Origin: Hymenobacter convexus
GTDB lineage: Bacteria > Bacteroidota > Bacteroidia > Cytophagales > Hymenobacteraceae
Length of the DNA stretch: 64,000 nucleotides
Assembly (NCBI RefSeq): GCF_030580955.1
Contig: NZ_JAUQON010000011.1
Location: 124,001-188,000 of the forward strand
Direction: 5' to 3'
Each line of letters opens with the position of its first letter. Position 1 is the first letter of the stretch. Below the pieces are notes generated by a model. It saw only the letters and a list, made by a program, of their open reading frames with translations. It did no database searches and was not told where the DNA came from. This document shows positions 32,815 to 41,451 of the stretch, piece by piece. Both the position numbers and the translations under genes were made by a program.

Positions 32815-32890
32815 GTAGAAAAGGAAAGGTGGAAGGAATAGGCTTGAAACTACCGAAGGCAAGTAAATATTGCCTCCGGCGCTGTGCACG

Positions 32891-32928
32891 CAAAAGCCCG
32901 GTTTTTACTGCGGAAACCGGGCTTTTTG
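32891..32928 (-). terminator. Terminator of barrel gene 5
   Basis: AAAAGCCCGGTTT and AAACCGGGCTTTTT form a hairpin whose T-run on the - strand follows the stop at 32948. Confidence 0.88.
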
Positions 32929-32947
32929 CGAAGGTGCGAACCAACGA

Positions 32948-33529
32948 TTACCCGCCGAACGAATACGTCAGGTACAGCTGAAACGCGCTGTTGCGGATGT
33001 TGTTTTGCACCGTCACGTTGCCCACCGTGAAGGATTTTTCAATGTTGGTGAAGCCGCCGTTGTAGCGCAAGCCAATGCCCAGGCCGGTTTTGCGCTGGTA
33101 GCCCAGGCCCGCCAGGTAGCCAAAATCCACGGTATTGTAACTGCTTCTGATGTCCGTGGACGTGTTGCCCGTTTTGGCCTTGGCCGCCAGCAGGAAGCCT
33201 ACTTGGGGCCCGGCCTCAAAGAATAGTCCGTCGGCATTGACGTGGAAAGCCAGGGGTACATCAAGGTAATGCAGCCGGAAGTCCACCACACCGAGGTCCG
33301 AACCTTTCTGGGAATACAGAACTTCCGGCTGGAAAGCGAACAGCTTAGTGAGCCCAATATTGGCGAAGCCCCCCGCGTGAAACCCAAAGACGTAGGTTTG
33401 GTTGGGCGCTTGCGTGCCCACAAACGAGGAATAGGTCGGGCCTGCCTTCAGGCCCAACGACACATCCTGAGCCCGCGCCGCGCCCGCCACGCCGGCCAGC
33501 AGGGCGAGAGTAAAAACAATTTTTTTCAT
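32948..33529 (-). CDS. Outer-membrane beta-barrel protein, PorT-like (array member 5)
   Basis: A 193-residue exported barrel. Signal peptide LALLAGVAGAARAQ; then SLGLKAGPTYSSF, FQPEVLYSQKGSD, YLDVPLAFHVNADGLFFEAGPQVGFLL, YLAGLGYQ and a final FQLYLTYSFGG. The start ATG 33529 avoids an upstream in-frame stretch that crosses the neighbouring terminator. A CAAAGCTA box (TAGCTTTG on the - strand) lies 28 bases upstream. Confidence 0.9.
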   Translation of the reverse strand: MKKIVFTLALLAGVAGAARAQDVSLGLKAGPTYSSFVGTQAPNQTYVFGFHAGGFANIGLTKLFAFQPEVLYSQKGSDLGVVDFRLHYLDVPLAFHVNADGLFFEAGPQVGFLLAAKAKTGNTSTDIRSSYNTVDFGYLAGLGYQRKTGLGIGLRYNGGFTNIEKSFTVGNVTVQNNIRNSAFQLYLTYSFGG

Positions 33530-33556
33530 AGATAATAAGTGGATGGATAGGTGCCG

Positions 33557-33564
33557 CAAAGCTA
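33557..33564 (-). promoter_or_regulatory. -7 promoter box of barrel gene 5
   Basis: On the - strand this reads TAGCTTTG, a perfect TAnnTTTG box. The same octamer stands before array member 2 (36002-36009). Confidence 0.6.
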
Positions 33565-33610
33565 CGCCGCCCCTTCGCCCCCGGCGCCCGGCTACGGCCC
33601 CTCTCAACGG

Positions 33611-33647
33611 CAAAAGCCCGGTTTCCATCATGGAAACCGGGCTTTTG
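33611..33647 (-). terminator. Terminator of barrel gene 4
   Basis: CAAAAGCCCGGTTTCCA and its reverse complement form a near-perfect hairpin 30 bases after the stop at 33677. Confidence 0.9.
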
Positions 33648-33676
33648 TCGAAAGTGATATGGTGCCGCCGGGCCGC

Positions 33677-34258
33677 TTAGCCGCCAAACGAGTACGCCAG
33701 TACCACCCACACGGCGCTCGACTTGAACTTGCCCGCGCCCAGCACCGTCGAGGTGTTGCTCTTAAAGATGTTGGAGGCGCCGCCGTCGTAGCGCACGCCC
33801 AGCGACGGGCCTTTGCCGAAGCGGTAGCCCACGCCGGCCATGTAGTTGAGCACAACGCTGTTCAGCTCGCTCTTGGTGTCGGCCGCGTCCTCGTTCACGG
33901 CCTTGATGGGAAAGCCCACTTCCGGACCGGCTTCGAAATACAAGCCACTGAGGTGGTAGCGCACCAGCAGCGGCACATCGATGGACGAGATGTCGCGGTT
34001 CAGGTTCGCGTCGTTCGACGTGTCGAAGTAGCGCTTGCTGTACAGCACTTCCGGGTGGAAGGATACCTTTTCCGACACGTTAAAATCGGCCGTCAGGCCC
34101 GCCTGGTACGCCGAATGGCTCACCGACGTGTACTGGTTGTTGCTCAGAATCCGGTCGCGGCCGTAGCCCACGGTGACGCCGAACGTAGTGGCGTTCTGGG
34201 CCTGGGCGGCCCCGAAGGCGCCCATCAGCAGGGCCAGGGTGATGATGGTTCTTTTCAT
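33677..34258 (-). CDS. Outer-membrane beta-barrel protein, PorT-like (array member 4)
   Basis: A 193-residue exported barrel with signal peptide LALLMGAFGAAQAQ. Barrel marks are FGVTVGYGRDR, FHPEVLYSKRYFD, SIDVPLLVRYHLSGLYFEAGPEVG, NYMAGVGYRFG and a final VVLALSYSFGG-like end (VWVVLAYSFGG). It lacks the KAGVN opening of the other members and is the second most divergent. ATG 34258 is the start next to the signal peptide. Confidence 0.88.
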   Translation of the reverse strand: MKRTIITLALLMGAFGAAQAQNATTFGVTVGYGRDRILSNNQYTSVSHSAYQAGLTADFNVSEKVSFHPEVLYSKRYFDTSNDANLNRDISSIDVPLLVRYHLSGLYFEAGPEVGFPIKAVNEDAADTKSELNSVVLNYMAGVGYRFGKGPSLGVRYDGGASNIFKSNTSTVLGAGKFKSSAVWVVLAYSFGG

Positions 34259-34393
34259 ATCAATGCGCAAAGATGAAGATTAGATGAAGTTGATTATGTG
34301 GTGGTTATGTTTGTAATGCTTATACTAGCGCTTGCTGACAATGGTTGTGGGAAGCGCCTGCCAGCCTCTGAAGCGCTGCCTGCAGTGGCGGGC

Positions 34394-34430
34394 ACAAAAA
34401 AAGCCCGGCACTGCGGGCAGTACCGGGCTA
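34394..34430 (-). terminator. Terminator of barrel gene 3
   Basis: AGCCCGGCACTGC pairs with GCAGTACCGGGCT, and a seven-A run on the + strand gives the U-run for the - strand gene ending at 34451. Confidence 0.85.
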
Positions 34431-34450
34431 TTCCGAAAGTATTTAGCGAC

Positions 34451-35230
34451 TTATTTGCCGCCGAAGGCGTAACCGGCCTGCAACTGGAACACGGAGTTGT
34501 GCAAGTTGGGGTTGGTAAACTTGCTCCCGAAAGCCTGGTAGGGTTTGTAGGCATCGGCCGTGCCCATGCCGTCCTTGTACACCTGCGAAATATCGCCGCT
34601 GTACCGCACGTTCAGGCTCAGCCCGTTAGTGAGTTGGTAGCCCAGGCCCACCGCGTAGCCAACGACGACCTTGTTGAAATCGTCGGTGCTGGTGCCAACG
34701 GCCACCGCCGGCAAGCTGGTAGGCGTCGGCGAGGCGTTCGCGTTGTTGCGCTGGTCGCCCATCAGCACCACGGTGGCTTTGTCGCCGCTGTCGATGAAAC
34801 CGCGCTGGGCAATGAGAAAGCTGCCTTGTGGGCCAAACTCGAAAAACAACCCGGAACCGTCGCTGCCGCCGGTGTTCACGCGCACCAGCAAAGGCACGTC
34901 GATGTAGCTCAGCGTCTGGCCGAAAGTACCCGAAACGGAGTTCGAGTTTTTGAATACTGAGGCATCGCTGTTGCTGCTGCCCGAGTAGTCGAGCTTGGCG
35001 CCTTTCTGCGAATACAGCAGCTCGGGCTGGATGGAAATCAAATCCGAAAGCGGAAAGTTGAACGTGGCCCCGGCACTAAAGCCATATTTCGATTTGGTAT
35101 CCTTTTTATCGGTGCCTGTGAAACTGGCCAGGTTGGCGCCGCCTTTAAGGCCGATGCGGAAGCCGCTTTGGGCGTGCGCAGCACTGGTCAGGCCCATCAG
35201 CACCGCCAAGGAAAGCATTGGTTTTTTCAT
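34451..35230 (-). CDS. Outer-membrane beta-barrel protein, PorT-like (array member 3)
   Basis: A 259-residue exported barrel, the longest of the six. Signal peptide LAVLMGLTSAAHAQ; then FRIGLKGGANLASFTG, IQPELLYSQKGAKLDY, YIDVPLLVRVNTG, LFFEFGPQGSFLIAQRGF, GYAVGLGYQ, LNVRYSGDISQV and FQLQAGYAFGG. It is closest to array member 1, sharing the QGSF segment and the longer loops. Most of the added length is in surface-loop positions, which is where such barrels vary. Confidence 0.9.
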   Translation of the reverse strand: MKKPMLSLAVLMGLTSAAHAQSGFRIGLKGGANLASFTGTDKKDTKSKYGFSAGATFNFPLSDLISIQPELLYSQKGAKLDYSGSSNSDASVFKNSNSVSGTFGQTLSYIDVPLLVRVNTGGSDGSGLFFEFGPQGSFLIAQRGFIDSGDKATVVLMGDQRNNANASPTPTSLPAVAVGTSTDDFNKVVVGYAVGLGYQLTNGLSLNVRYSGDISQVYKDGMGTADAYKPYQAFGSKFTNPNLHNSVFQLQAGYAFGGK

Positions 35231-35309
35231 TGTAGCATTAAAAAATAAAGGTAGACCCGAAGCTATAGCGTAACTCGCTACCGGAATCGGGTGGAGACAA
35301 ACCGTTTCC

Positions 35310-35349
35310 AAAAAAAAAGCCCGGCGCTGCCTGCAGCGCCGGGCTTTTT
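35310..35349 (-). terminator. Terminator of barrel gene 2
   Basis: A perfect hairpin of AAAAAGCCCGGCGCTGC with its reverse complement, 20 bases after the stop at 35369 on the - strand, with a nine-A run at its outer end. Confidence 0.9.
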
Positions 35350-35368
35350 CCAGAAGGCGTTTTGCGAT

Positions 35369-35962
35369 TTAGTTGCCGCCAAACGAGTAGCCTACCTGGA
35401 ATTGGAACACCGAGTTGCGCGTCTTCGCGCCGCCCGACGGGTCGCTCAGGTCGGAGATGCCACCGTTGTAGCGAACACCGAATTCCAGGCCCTGCTCCAG
35501 GCGGTAGCCTAGGCCGGCGATGTAGCCAATGTCTACTTTGCGGGTGCCGTCGGTGCTGGTGTTGGAGCCCGTGCCCAGGAAGGGGTAGTTGGTATACTCG
35601 TTCTTCTGGTTAATCAGAAAGCCAACCTGCGGGCCCGCTTCGAAGAACAAGCCGTCGGCCTTCACGCGCAGCAACAGCGGAACGTCGAGGTAGCCCGTGC
35701 GCTGCTGCAGTTTGATGTTGCCGCTTTCCAGCTTGGCGCCCTTCTGCGAGTACAGCAGCTCGGGGTGGAACGACAGCAGGTCGCTGAAGCTGATGTCAGC
35801 CATCAGGCCCGCATTGAAGCCTACAATATTTTTAGCATCGCCCGAGCCATCGCCGGAGACGTTCGACAAGTTGACGCCGGCTTTTACGCCAATGGTAGCC
35901 TGGGCCGAGGCCGTGGCCGAAATGCCAGCGGCCAACGCGAGTGATAGAATTACTTTTTTCAT
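35369..35962 (-). CDS. Outer-membrane beta-barrel protein, PorT-like (array member 2)
   Basis: A 197-residue exported barrel. Signal peptide LALAAGISATASAQ; then IGVKAGVNLSNVSG, FHPELLYSQKGAKL, YLDVPLLLRVKADGLFFEAGP, GYIAGLGYRLEQG, FGVRYNGGISD and FQFQVGYSFGG. It shows the most complete set of barrel motifs in the array. A TAGCTTTG box lies 40 bases upstream on the - strand. Confidence 0.92.
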   Translation of the reverse strand: MKKVILSLALAAGISATASAQATIGVKAGVNLSNVSGDGSGDAKNIVGFNAGLMADISFSDLLSFHPELLYSQKGAKLESGNIKLQQRTGYLDVPLLLRVKADGLFFEAGPQVGFLINQKNEYTNYPFLGTGSNTSTDGTRKVDIGYIAGLGYRLEQGLEFGVRYNGGISDLSDPSGGAKTRNSVFQFQVGYSFGGN

Positions 35963-36001
35963 GGGTTTGAAGAAAAAAAGTGTGAAAGGTGAAGTGTGGC
36001 G

Positions 36002-36009
36002 CAAAGCTA
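36002..36009 (-). promoter_or_regulatory. -7 promoter box of barrel gene 2
   Basis: The + strand CAAAGCTA reads TAGCTTTG on the - strand, a perfect TAnnTTTG match, 40 bases before the ATG. Confidence 0.6.
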
Positions 36010-36071
36010 AGGGAAAATGTTTCGGCTATGGAGATTAGTATAGTCGGAATTGAATTATGGAATGAATAAAT

Positions 36072-36108
36072 AAAAAAAACGCCCGGCTTCGCAAGAAGCC
36101 GGGCGTTT
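36072..36108 (-). terminator. Terminator of barrel gene 1
   Basis: AACGCCCGGCTTC and GAAGCCGGGCGTT pair around GCAA, with a run of eight A on the + strand giving the U-run for the gene that ends at 36127. Confidence 0.92.
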
Positions 36109-36126
36109 CTGCCGGGAAAGCGGTTC

Positions 36127-36798
36127 TTAGTTGCCGCCGAAGAGGTAGTGCACCTGGAACTGGAAAACCGAGTTGTGAATGTTGGGGTTGGAAATCGTGA
36201 CCCCGCCCACCGTAGTGCTTTGGTCCTTGGCTACTTGCGAGAAATCGCCGGTGTAGCGCACGCCCAGGCCCAGGCCGCTCGTGATTTGGTAGCCGAGGCC
36301 GGCCACGTAGCCAATCACCACTTTATTGAGCTGGTCGGTGGAGGTATCGGAGGAGCCAACTTGTTTTCCACTGCCGTCTTCCGTGAAGGAGCGCTGGTGC
36401 ATCACGAAGCTGCCTTGCGGGCCTGCTTCGAAAAACAAGCCTTTGCCGTCGTCGCCCGTGTTCACTTTCAGCAGGATGGGAACATCGATGTAGCCGAGGG
36501 TGGATTTGTAGGTTCCGTCGGTTTTAACCGTCGTGCCGGACAGGTAGGTGGCGCCGTCGCGCGAGCCGCCCTTTTGCGAGTACAGCAATTCCCCTTGCAC
36601 GGAGAACATATCGGTGAAACCGTAGTTGAGCAAGCCGCCAGCCGCAAAGCCCGCCTTGTACTCCGAGCCTTTCGAATCAGCGCCGGAGAACGTAGCCATG
36701 TTGAAACCGCCTTTCAGACCCAGTTTCAAACCGGTTTGAGCGTTAGCAGCACCAGCCATACCCAGGAGCATTGCCAATGATAGAATTGTTTTTTTCAT
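36127..36798 (-). CDS. Outer-membrane beta-barrel protein, PorT-like (array member 1)
   Basis: A 223-residue exported barrel, the first of the array on the - strand. Signal peptide LAMLLGMAGAANAQ; then LKLGLKGGFNMATFSG, VQGELLYSQKGGSRDG, GYIDVPILLKVNTGDDGKG, LFFEAGPQGSFVMHQRSF, GYVAGLGYQ, LGVRYTGDFSQV and FQFQVHYLFGG. Close to array member 3. The gap upstream (186 bases) is shared with the divergent PagL-type gene. Confidence 0.92.
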   Translation of the reverse strand: MKKTILSLAMLLGMAGAANAQTGLKLGLKGGFNMATFSGADSKGSEYKAGFAAGGLLNYGFTDMFSVQGELLYSQKGGSRDGATYLSGTTVKTDGTYKSTLGYIDVPILLKVNTGDDGKGLFFEAGPQGSFVMHQRSFTEDGSGKQVGSSDTSTDQLNKVVIGYVAGLGYQITSGLGLGVRYTGDFSQVAKDQSTTVGGVTISNPNIHNSVFQFQVHYLFGGN

Positions 36799-36934
36799 GA
36801 TAATAAGAATGATAAGGTGAATTCTGAAGGAATTCTAAAGAGCAACAGAATCGGGGCTTATAGCGGCTAGAACGGGGCGCGGGTTGCGCAAATCATATTA
36901 ATTTTTTGCTTGTAGCGCACCCTCCTGCCAGTCG

Positions 36935-36942
36935 TATTTTTG
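36935..36942 (+). promoter_or_regulatory. -7 promoter box of the lipid A deacylase gene
   Basis: TATTTTTG is a perfect TAnnTTTG box. A TTG lies 22 bases upstream (36910-36912), and the gene starts 43 bases downstream. Confidence 0.65.
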
Positions 36943-36984
36943 ACCTTGGGCCGGCACGCACAGTTTCTCAATGGATTATTTGCC

Positions 36985-38112
36985 ATGAAGTATTATACAA
37001 GCTCGATATTGATGCCGGCGATATTTCTTTCGTTGGTCGCTGAAGCGCAGGCCCAAACCGTTGATACCACTGCCGTGCTGGCGGCCGCCCCGCCCGCGCC
37101 CTTTGTGGTGGGGGCCTACGCGCAGGGCAGCATCATCATGGCGCACACGTATGCCATCCGGCACCTGGTGGCGTCGCACCCCACGGGCTTCGAGGTGAAC
37201 CTGCAGCGCCAGACCACCGGCGCGGCGGCCTGGCACGGCTGGTATAAGTACCCTAAAATCGGCCTGGCGCTCACCTACTACGACTTTCACAATCCCATTC
37301 TGGGCTACGCTTTTTCGGCCAGTCCTTACATCAGCAAGACGTTTTCGCGGGGCGAAAAGCACGATTTCAGCTTCCGCCTCGGCGCCGGCCTGGCCTACCT
37401 CACCAACCCCTACAACCAAGAAACCAACCACAAAAACACCATCGCCAGCTCGGCCCTGAACGCCACGCTGCAGTTTCGGTTCGAGTACGACTACGCCCTC
37501 ACGCCGCACCTGGGCCTGCTGGTGGGCGCTGGCCTGAACCACTACTCCAACGGCGCCACCACCAAGCCCAACTTCGGCGTGAACCTGCCCTCGGTGGTGC
37601 TGGGGCTGAACTACCACGAGCAGCGCCACCCGCTCCAGGCCAACCCCAACGCGCCGGCGCCGGCCGATGTGGGCAAGCTGTTCTACAACGTGAGCACCAG
37701 CCTGGGCTACAAGCAGCGCACCGAAGGCGACAAGCAGAAATACCTCGTCAGCTCCGTGACGCTGGCCGTGGGCCGCCGCATGAACCGCAAGTCCAACCTG
37801 CTGCTGGGCCTCGAAGGCTTCAACGACCGCAGCCTGAAAGCGACCCTGAACGACACCACCCGCGCCGGCGGCACGCAGCCCGACGTGAAAAAGGCGGGCG
37901 TTTTCCTGGGCCACGAGCTGCTGTTTGGCCGGCTGGCGTTCGATTCGCACCTGGGCTTCTACGTGTACGCGCCTTACAAATCGAGCACGCCCTACTACGA
38001 GCGGCTGGGCCTGAAGTATCACTTTACCAAACTACTCTTCGGCGCCATCGACCTAAAAATCCACCGCGGCGCGGCCGATGTTATCGAGTTCAAAGTAGGG
38101 GCGAAGCTGTAG
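36985..38112 (+). CDS. PagL-type lipid A deacylase (acyloxyacyl hydrolase)
   Basis: The enzyme is expected to remove a 3-O-acyl chain from lipid A in the outer membrane. It has 375 residues with a signal peptide ending AEAQAQT. The active-site motif LNHYSNGA holds His186 and Ser188, the catalytic pair of PagL, after repeated barrel strands (KHDFSFRLGAGLAYL, FRFEYDYALTPHLGLLVGAG). The C-terminal third is longer than in PagL of Proteobacteria and has further strands. ATG 36985 is chosen since transcription probably starts after 36942. Confidence 0.85.
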   Translation: MKYYTSSILMPAIFLSLVAEAQAQTVDTTAVLAAAPPAPFVVGAYAQGSIIMAHTYAIRHLVASHPTGFEVNLQRQTTGAAAWHGWYKYPKIGLALTYYDFHNPILGYAFSASPYISKTFSRGEKHDFSFRLGAGLAYLTNPYNQETNHKNTIASSALNATLQFRFEYDYALTPHLGLLVGAGLNHYSNGATTKPNFGVNLPSVVLGLNYHEQRHPLQANPNAPAPADVGKLFYNVSTSLGYKQRTEGDKQKYLVSSVTLAVGRRMNRKSNLLLGLEGFNDRSLKATLNDTTRAGGTQPDVKKAGVFLGHELLFGRLAFDSHLGFYVYAPYKSSTPYYERLGLKYHFTKLLFGAIDLKIHRGAADVIEFKVGAKL

Positions 38113-38246
38113 CGGCCCCGCGGCGGCATCCGCCCTAAACAACGGTTCGGCGGGCTGATTCGACGTTTCGGCAACATCCGCATGAACGAAGCCTGCCGGG
38201 CTTTCCATCTTTAGGCCGTGGCTCAGCAAGAGCCGCGCCCGGTGCT

Positions 38247-38933
38247 ATGGAAACGTTTTTTACAGTCAACCGCTACGTGCACATTCTGGCGGGCTTCACA
38301 GGTTTTTTTGTGGCGCCGGTGGCGCTGGCGGTGCGCAAGGGCGGCCCGGCACACAAGCGGTGGGGCAAGGTGTTTTTCTGGGCCATGGCCGTGGCCGGCA
38401 CCACGGCGCTGGTGGGCGCGCAGCACATCCATAGCCTTTTCCTGCTGCTTACGGCGGTTTTTAGCCTCTACATGGCAGCGTTCGGCTACCGCTCCCTGTT
38501 TCTGAAACACTTGGCCTGGGACGCCCAAGTGGCGGCCTTCGATTGGGCCGTGGCTGGTATTGGCTTAGTGGTGTTCCTGGGCACGGTGGGCTATGCCGTG
38601 ATAGCGCGCAACATTCCGGTGGGTGTGTTCGGCGGCATTGGGGCGGCCACGGCCGCACGCCAACTGCGCGGCTACGCCAACGCCGGCCGCTGGGCCAAGA
38701 ACCAGTGGCTGCTCAACCACATTTCCGGGTTCATGGCTTCGTACATCGCGGCGGTGTCGGCGTTTTCGGTCACCAGCCTGCACTTCATTCCATTCCCCTA
38801 CAATTTCCTGTGGCCCACGGCGCTGGGCGTGCCCGTCATTGCGTGGTGGCAGCGCCGGGTGCGCGGGCAGCGCGTTACGCTGGCACCAGGCTCCGATTTA
38901 TCCGGCTCACCAGCGCCGGCCCTTCGTAAATAA
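38247..38933 (+). CDS. Integral membrane protein, DUF2306-like
   Basis: A 228-residue protein with about six membrane segments (VHILAGFTGFFVAPVALAV, FFWAMAVAGTTALVGA, LFLLLTAVFSLYMAA and others) and histidines at helix ends (NRYVHI, GAQHIHS, SLHFIP). This topology matches small predicted membrane proteins of the DUF2306 kind, but I am not certain of the family. Its last 59 bases overlap the 3' end of pyrD on the other strand. Confidence 0.75.
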   Translation: METFFTVNRYVHILAGFTGFFVAPVALAVRKGGPAHKRWGKVFFWAMAVAGTTALVGAQHIHSLFLLLTAVFSLYMAAFGYRSLFLKHLAWDAQVAAFDWAVAGIGLVVFLGTVGYAVIARNIPVGVFGGIGAATAARQLRGYANAGRWAKNQWLLNHISGFMASYIAAVSAFSVTSLHFIPFPYNFLWPTALGVPVIAWWQRRVRGQRVTLAPGSDLSGSPAPALRK

Positions 38934-39909
38934 AGCCGGTGTAGAGCTGAATCAGCGAGGCGCCAGCCGCTAGCTTCTCCTGCGCATCGGCGGCCGAGTG
39001 GATGCCGCCCGCGCCGATGATGGGCAGCGCCCCGCCGGATTTCTGGTACAGGTAGCGAATGACTTCGGTGGCCCGCGCCCGCAACGGCCGCCCGCTCAGC
39101 CCACCCGCGCCCAGCGAGGCCACATAGCCCGGCTCGGTGCTCAGGTCGGCCCGGCTGATGGTGGTGTTAGTAGCCACCAAGCCGCTGAGCTGGGTTTCGT
39201 GGGCTATTTCCAGGATGTCGTCGAGCTGCGAATCGGTGAGGTCGGGCGCGATTTTGAGTAGCAGGGGGCGCGGCTGGGCGCGGCTCAGATTGCGGGCCTG
39301 TACCTGCTGTAGCAGCTCAATAAGCGGCTTTTTTTCCTGGAGCTGACGCAGGTTGGGCGTGTTGGGCGAGCTCACGTTCACCACAAAATAGTCGACTTCC
39401 TCCGCCAGCGCCTCGAAGCAGGCCACGTAATCGTCGGCGGCGCGCTCGTTGGGCGTGTCCTTGTTCTTGCCGATGTTGCCGCCGATGATGAGCGGCCGGT
39501 TGCGCCGCCGGGCCAGGCGGTCCGCCACGGCCGCCGCGCCCTCGTTGTTGAAGCCCATGCGGTTCACCAGGGCCTCGTCCTGCGGCAGCCGGAACAGGCG
39601 CGGCTGCGGATTGCCGGGTTGCGGCCGGGGCGTCACCGTCCCAATTTCCACGAAGCCGAAGCCCAGCGTGGCCAGCTCATCCGTCAGGGCCGCGTTCTTG
39701 TCGAACCCCGCCGCCAGCCCTACTGGGTTCGGAAATTTCAGCCCGAAAACCTCCCGAGCCAGGCCGGGATGCTGAAAATCATAGAGCCCGCGCAGCAGAG
39801 CTTGGGTGCCGGGCACCCGAGCCGCGCGGCGCAGGTTATCGAAAACCAGGTGGTGGGCGCGCTCGGCGTCGAGGTTGAAGAGGAGGGGTTTGACGAGGGC
39901 TTTGTACAT
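38875..39909 (-). CDS. pyrD: Dihydroorotate dehydrogenase (quinone), class 2
   Basis: PyrD oxidises dihydroorotate to orotate in pyrimidine synthesis, passing electrons to menaquinone at the membrane. It is 344 residues, the class 2 length. N-terminal helices (MYKALVKPLLFNLDAERAHH) bind the membrane. The flavin and substrate parts include GLAAGFDKN, NRMGFNNEGA and NVSSPNTPNLRQLQ, the last with the class 2 catalytic Ser. It follows comM by 6 bases and is probably co-transcribed with it. Confidence 0.96.
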   Translation of the reverse strand: MYKALVKPLLFNLDAERAHHLVFDNLRRAARVPGTQALLRGLYDFQHPGLAREVFGLKFPNPVGLAAGFDKNAALTDELATLGFGFVEIGTVTPRPQPGNPQPRLFRLPQDEALVNRMGFNNEGAAAVADRLARRRNRPLIIGGNIGKNKDTPNERAADDYVACFEALAEEVDYFVVNVSSPNTPNLRQLQEKKPLIELLQQVQARNLSRAQPRPLLLKIAPDLTDSQLDDILEIAHETQLSGLVATNTTISRADLSTEPGYVASLGAGGLSGRPLRARATEVIRYLYQKSGGALPIIGAGGIHSAADAQEKLAAGASLIQLYTGFIYEGPALVSRINRSLVPA

Positions 39910-39915
39910 GGTGGG

Positions 39916-41451
39916 TTAGCCCGCCCAGCCTTCGCGGTCGAGGCTGCGGTACTGAATGGCTTCGGCCAGATGGTTTATTTCAATGTCTTCGGTGCCGGCC
40001 AGGTCGGCAATGGTGCGGGCCACTTTCAGAATCCGGTCGTAGGCGCGGGCCGAAAGGCCGAGGCGCTCCATGGCCGTCTTCAGCAGCGTGCGGCCTTCCT
40101 CACTGATGGCGCAAATGTCCTTCACCATCTGCGGGGGCATCATGGCGTTGGAATGGATGTCGGCGTAGTCCCGAAAGCGGGTTTCCTGCACGGCGCGGGC
40201 CTTGTCCACGCGCGGCTGGATGTCGGCGCTGGTTTCGGCCTTGCGCGTTTCCGTCATCTGGTCGAAGGTCACGGGCGTCACTTCCACGTGCAGGTCGATG
40301 CGGTCGAGCAGCGGGCCGGATACCTTGTTCAAATACTTCTGCACCACGCCGGGGCCGCACACGCACTCCTTCTCTGGGTGGTTGTAATAGCCGCACGGGC
40401 ACGGATTCATGCTGGCAATGAGCATAAAATTGGCCGGAAACTCAATGCTGACCTTGGCCCGCGAAATCGTCACGCGGCGTTCCTCCAGCGGCTGGCGCAT
40501 CACCTCCAGCACAGTACGCTTAAACTCGGGCAGCTCGTCCAGAAACAGCACGCCGTTGTGGGCCAGCGAGATTTCGCCCGGCTGCGGGTTGCCGCCGCCG
40601 CCCACCAGCGCCACGTCCGAAATGGTGTGGTGCGGTGCCCGAAAGGGCCGGCTGCTCAGCAGGCCCCCGCCGCCCAGCTTGCCGGCCACGGAGTGGATTT
40701 TGGTGGTTTCCAGGGCTTCCTGCATGCTCAGCGGCGGCAAGATGCTAGGCAGACGCTTGGCCAGCATGGTTTTGCCTGCGCCGGGTGGGCCAATCATAAT
40801 CACGTTGTGGCCGCCGGCCGCCGCTATTTCCAGCGCCCGCTTGATGTTTTCCTGGCCCTGCACGTCGGCAAAATCGGCCGTGTATTTATTGACAGCGTGC
40901 TGAAATAGCTCACGGGTGTCGACGGTGGTGGGCGTGATGTCCAGCCGGCCCTCGAAGAAGTCGATGGCTTCCTGCATGCTGGTCACGGCAATCACGTCGA
41001 GGTTGTTCACAATGGCCGCTTCTTCGGCGTTGGCCTTGGGCAGAATGATGCCCTTGAAGCCTTCTTTGCGGGCCTGAATGGCGATGGGTAGTACACCCTT
41101 GATGGGCCGCAGCTCGCCATCGAGCGACATTTCGCCCATAATCACATACTCCGGCAGCCGTTCTGTCGTCAGCTGCTGCGAGGCGTGCAGAATGCCGAGC
41201 GCAATGGGCAGGTCATAAGCTGCGCCCTCCTTGCGGATGTCGGCGGGGGCCATGTTCACCACGGTTTTGGTGCGCGGCATGCGGTAGCCGCGGAACTTCA
41301 GCGCCGCTTCAATGCGCTGCTGGCTCTCCTTAATGGCATTGTCGGGCAAGCCCACCACGTTGAACCCCGTTCCGGCCGAAACCACCACTTCGATGATGAT
41401 GGTGTAGGCGTTGACGCCCTGCACGGCCGAGCCGAAGGTTTTAGTGAGCAT
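39916..41451 (-). CDS. comM: ComM/YifB-type Mg-chelatase-like ATPase
   Basis: This AAA+ helicase-like protein aids branch migration of DNA taken up in transformation in other bacteria. It has 511 residues. The N-terminal Lon-like domain (about 1-170) is followed by an AAA+ domain with Walker A GPPGAGKTMLAKRLP and Walker B VLFLDELPEF. A cysteine cluster NPCPCGYYNHPEKECVCGPG comes next, then the C-terminal Mg-chelatase domain (DRILKVARTIADL). A CGAAGTTA box upstream reads TAACTTCG on the - strand, one mismatch from consensus. Confidence 0.94.
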   Translation of the reverse strand: MLTKTFGSAVQGVNAYTIIIEVVVSAGTGFNVVGLPDNAIKESQQRIEAALKFRGYRMPRTKTVVNMAPADIRKEGAAYDLPIALGILHASQQLTTERLPEYVIMGEMSLDGELRPIKGVLPIAIQARKEGFKGIILPKANAEEAAIVNNLDVIAVTSMQEAIDFFEGRLDITPTTVDTRELFQHAVNKYTADFADVQGQENIKRALEIAAAGGHNVIMIGPPGAGKTMLAKRLPSILPPLSMQEALETTKIHSVAGKLGGGGLLSSRPFRAPHHTISDVALVGGGGNPQPGEISLAHNGVLFLDELPEFKRTVLEVMRQPLEERRVTISRAKVSIEFPANFMLIASMNPCPCGYYNHPEKECVCGPGVVQKYLNKVSGPLLDRIDLHVEVTPVTFDQMTETRKAETSADIQPRVDKARAVQETRFRDYADIHSNAMMPPQMVKDICAISEEGRTLLKTAMERLGLSARAYDRILKVARTIADLAGTEDIEINHLAEAIQYRSLDREGWAG

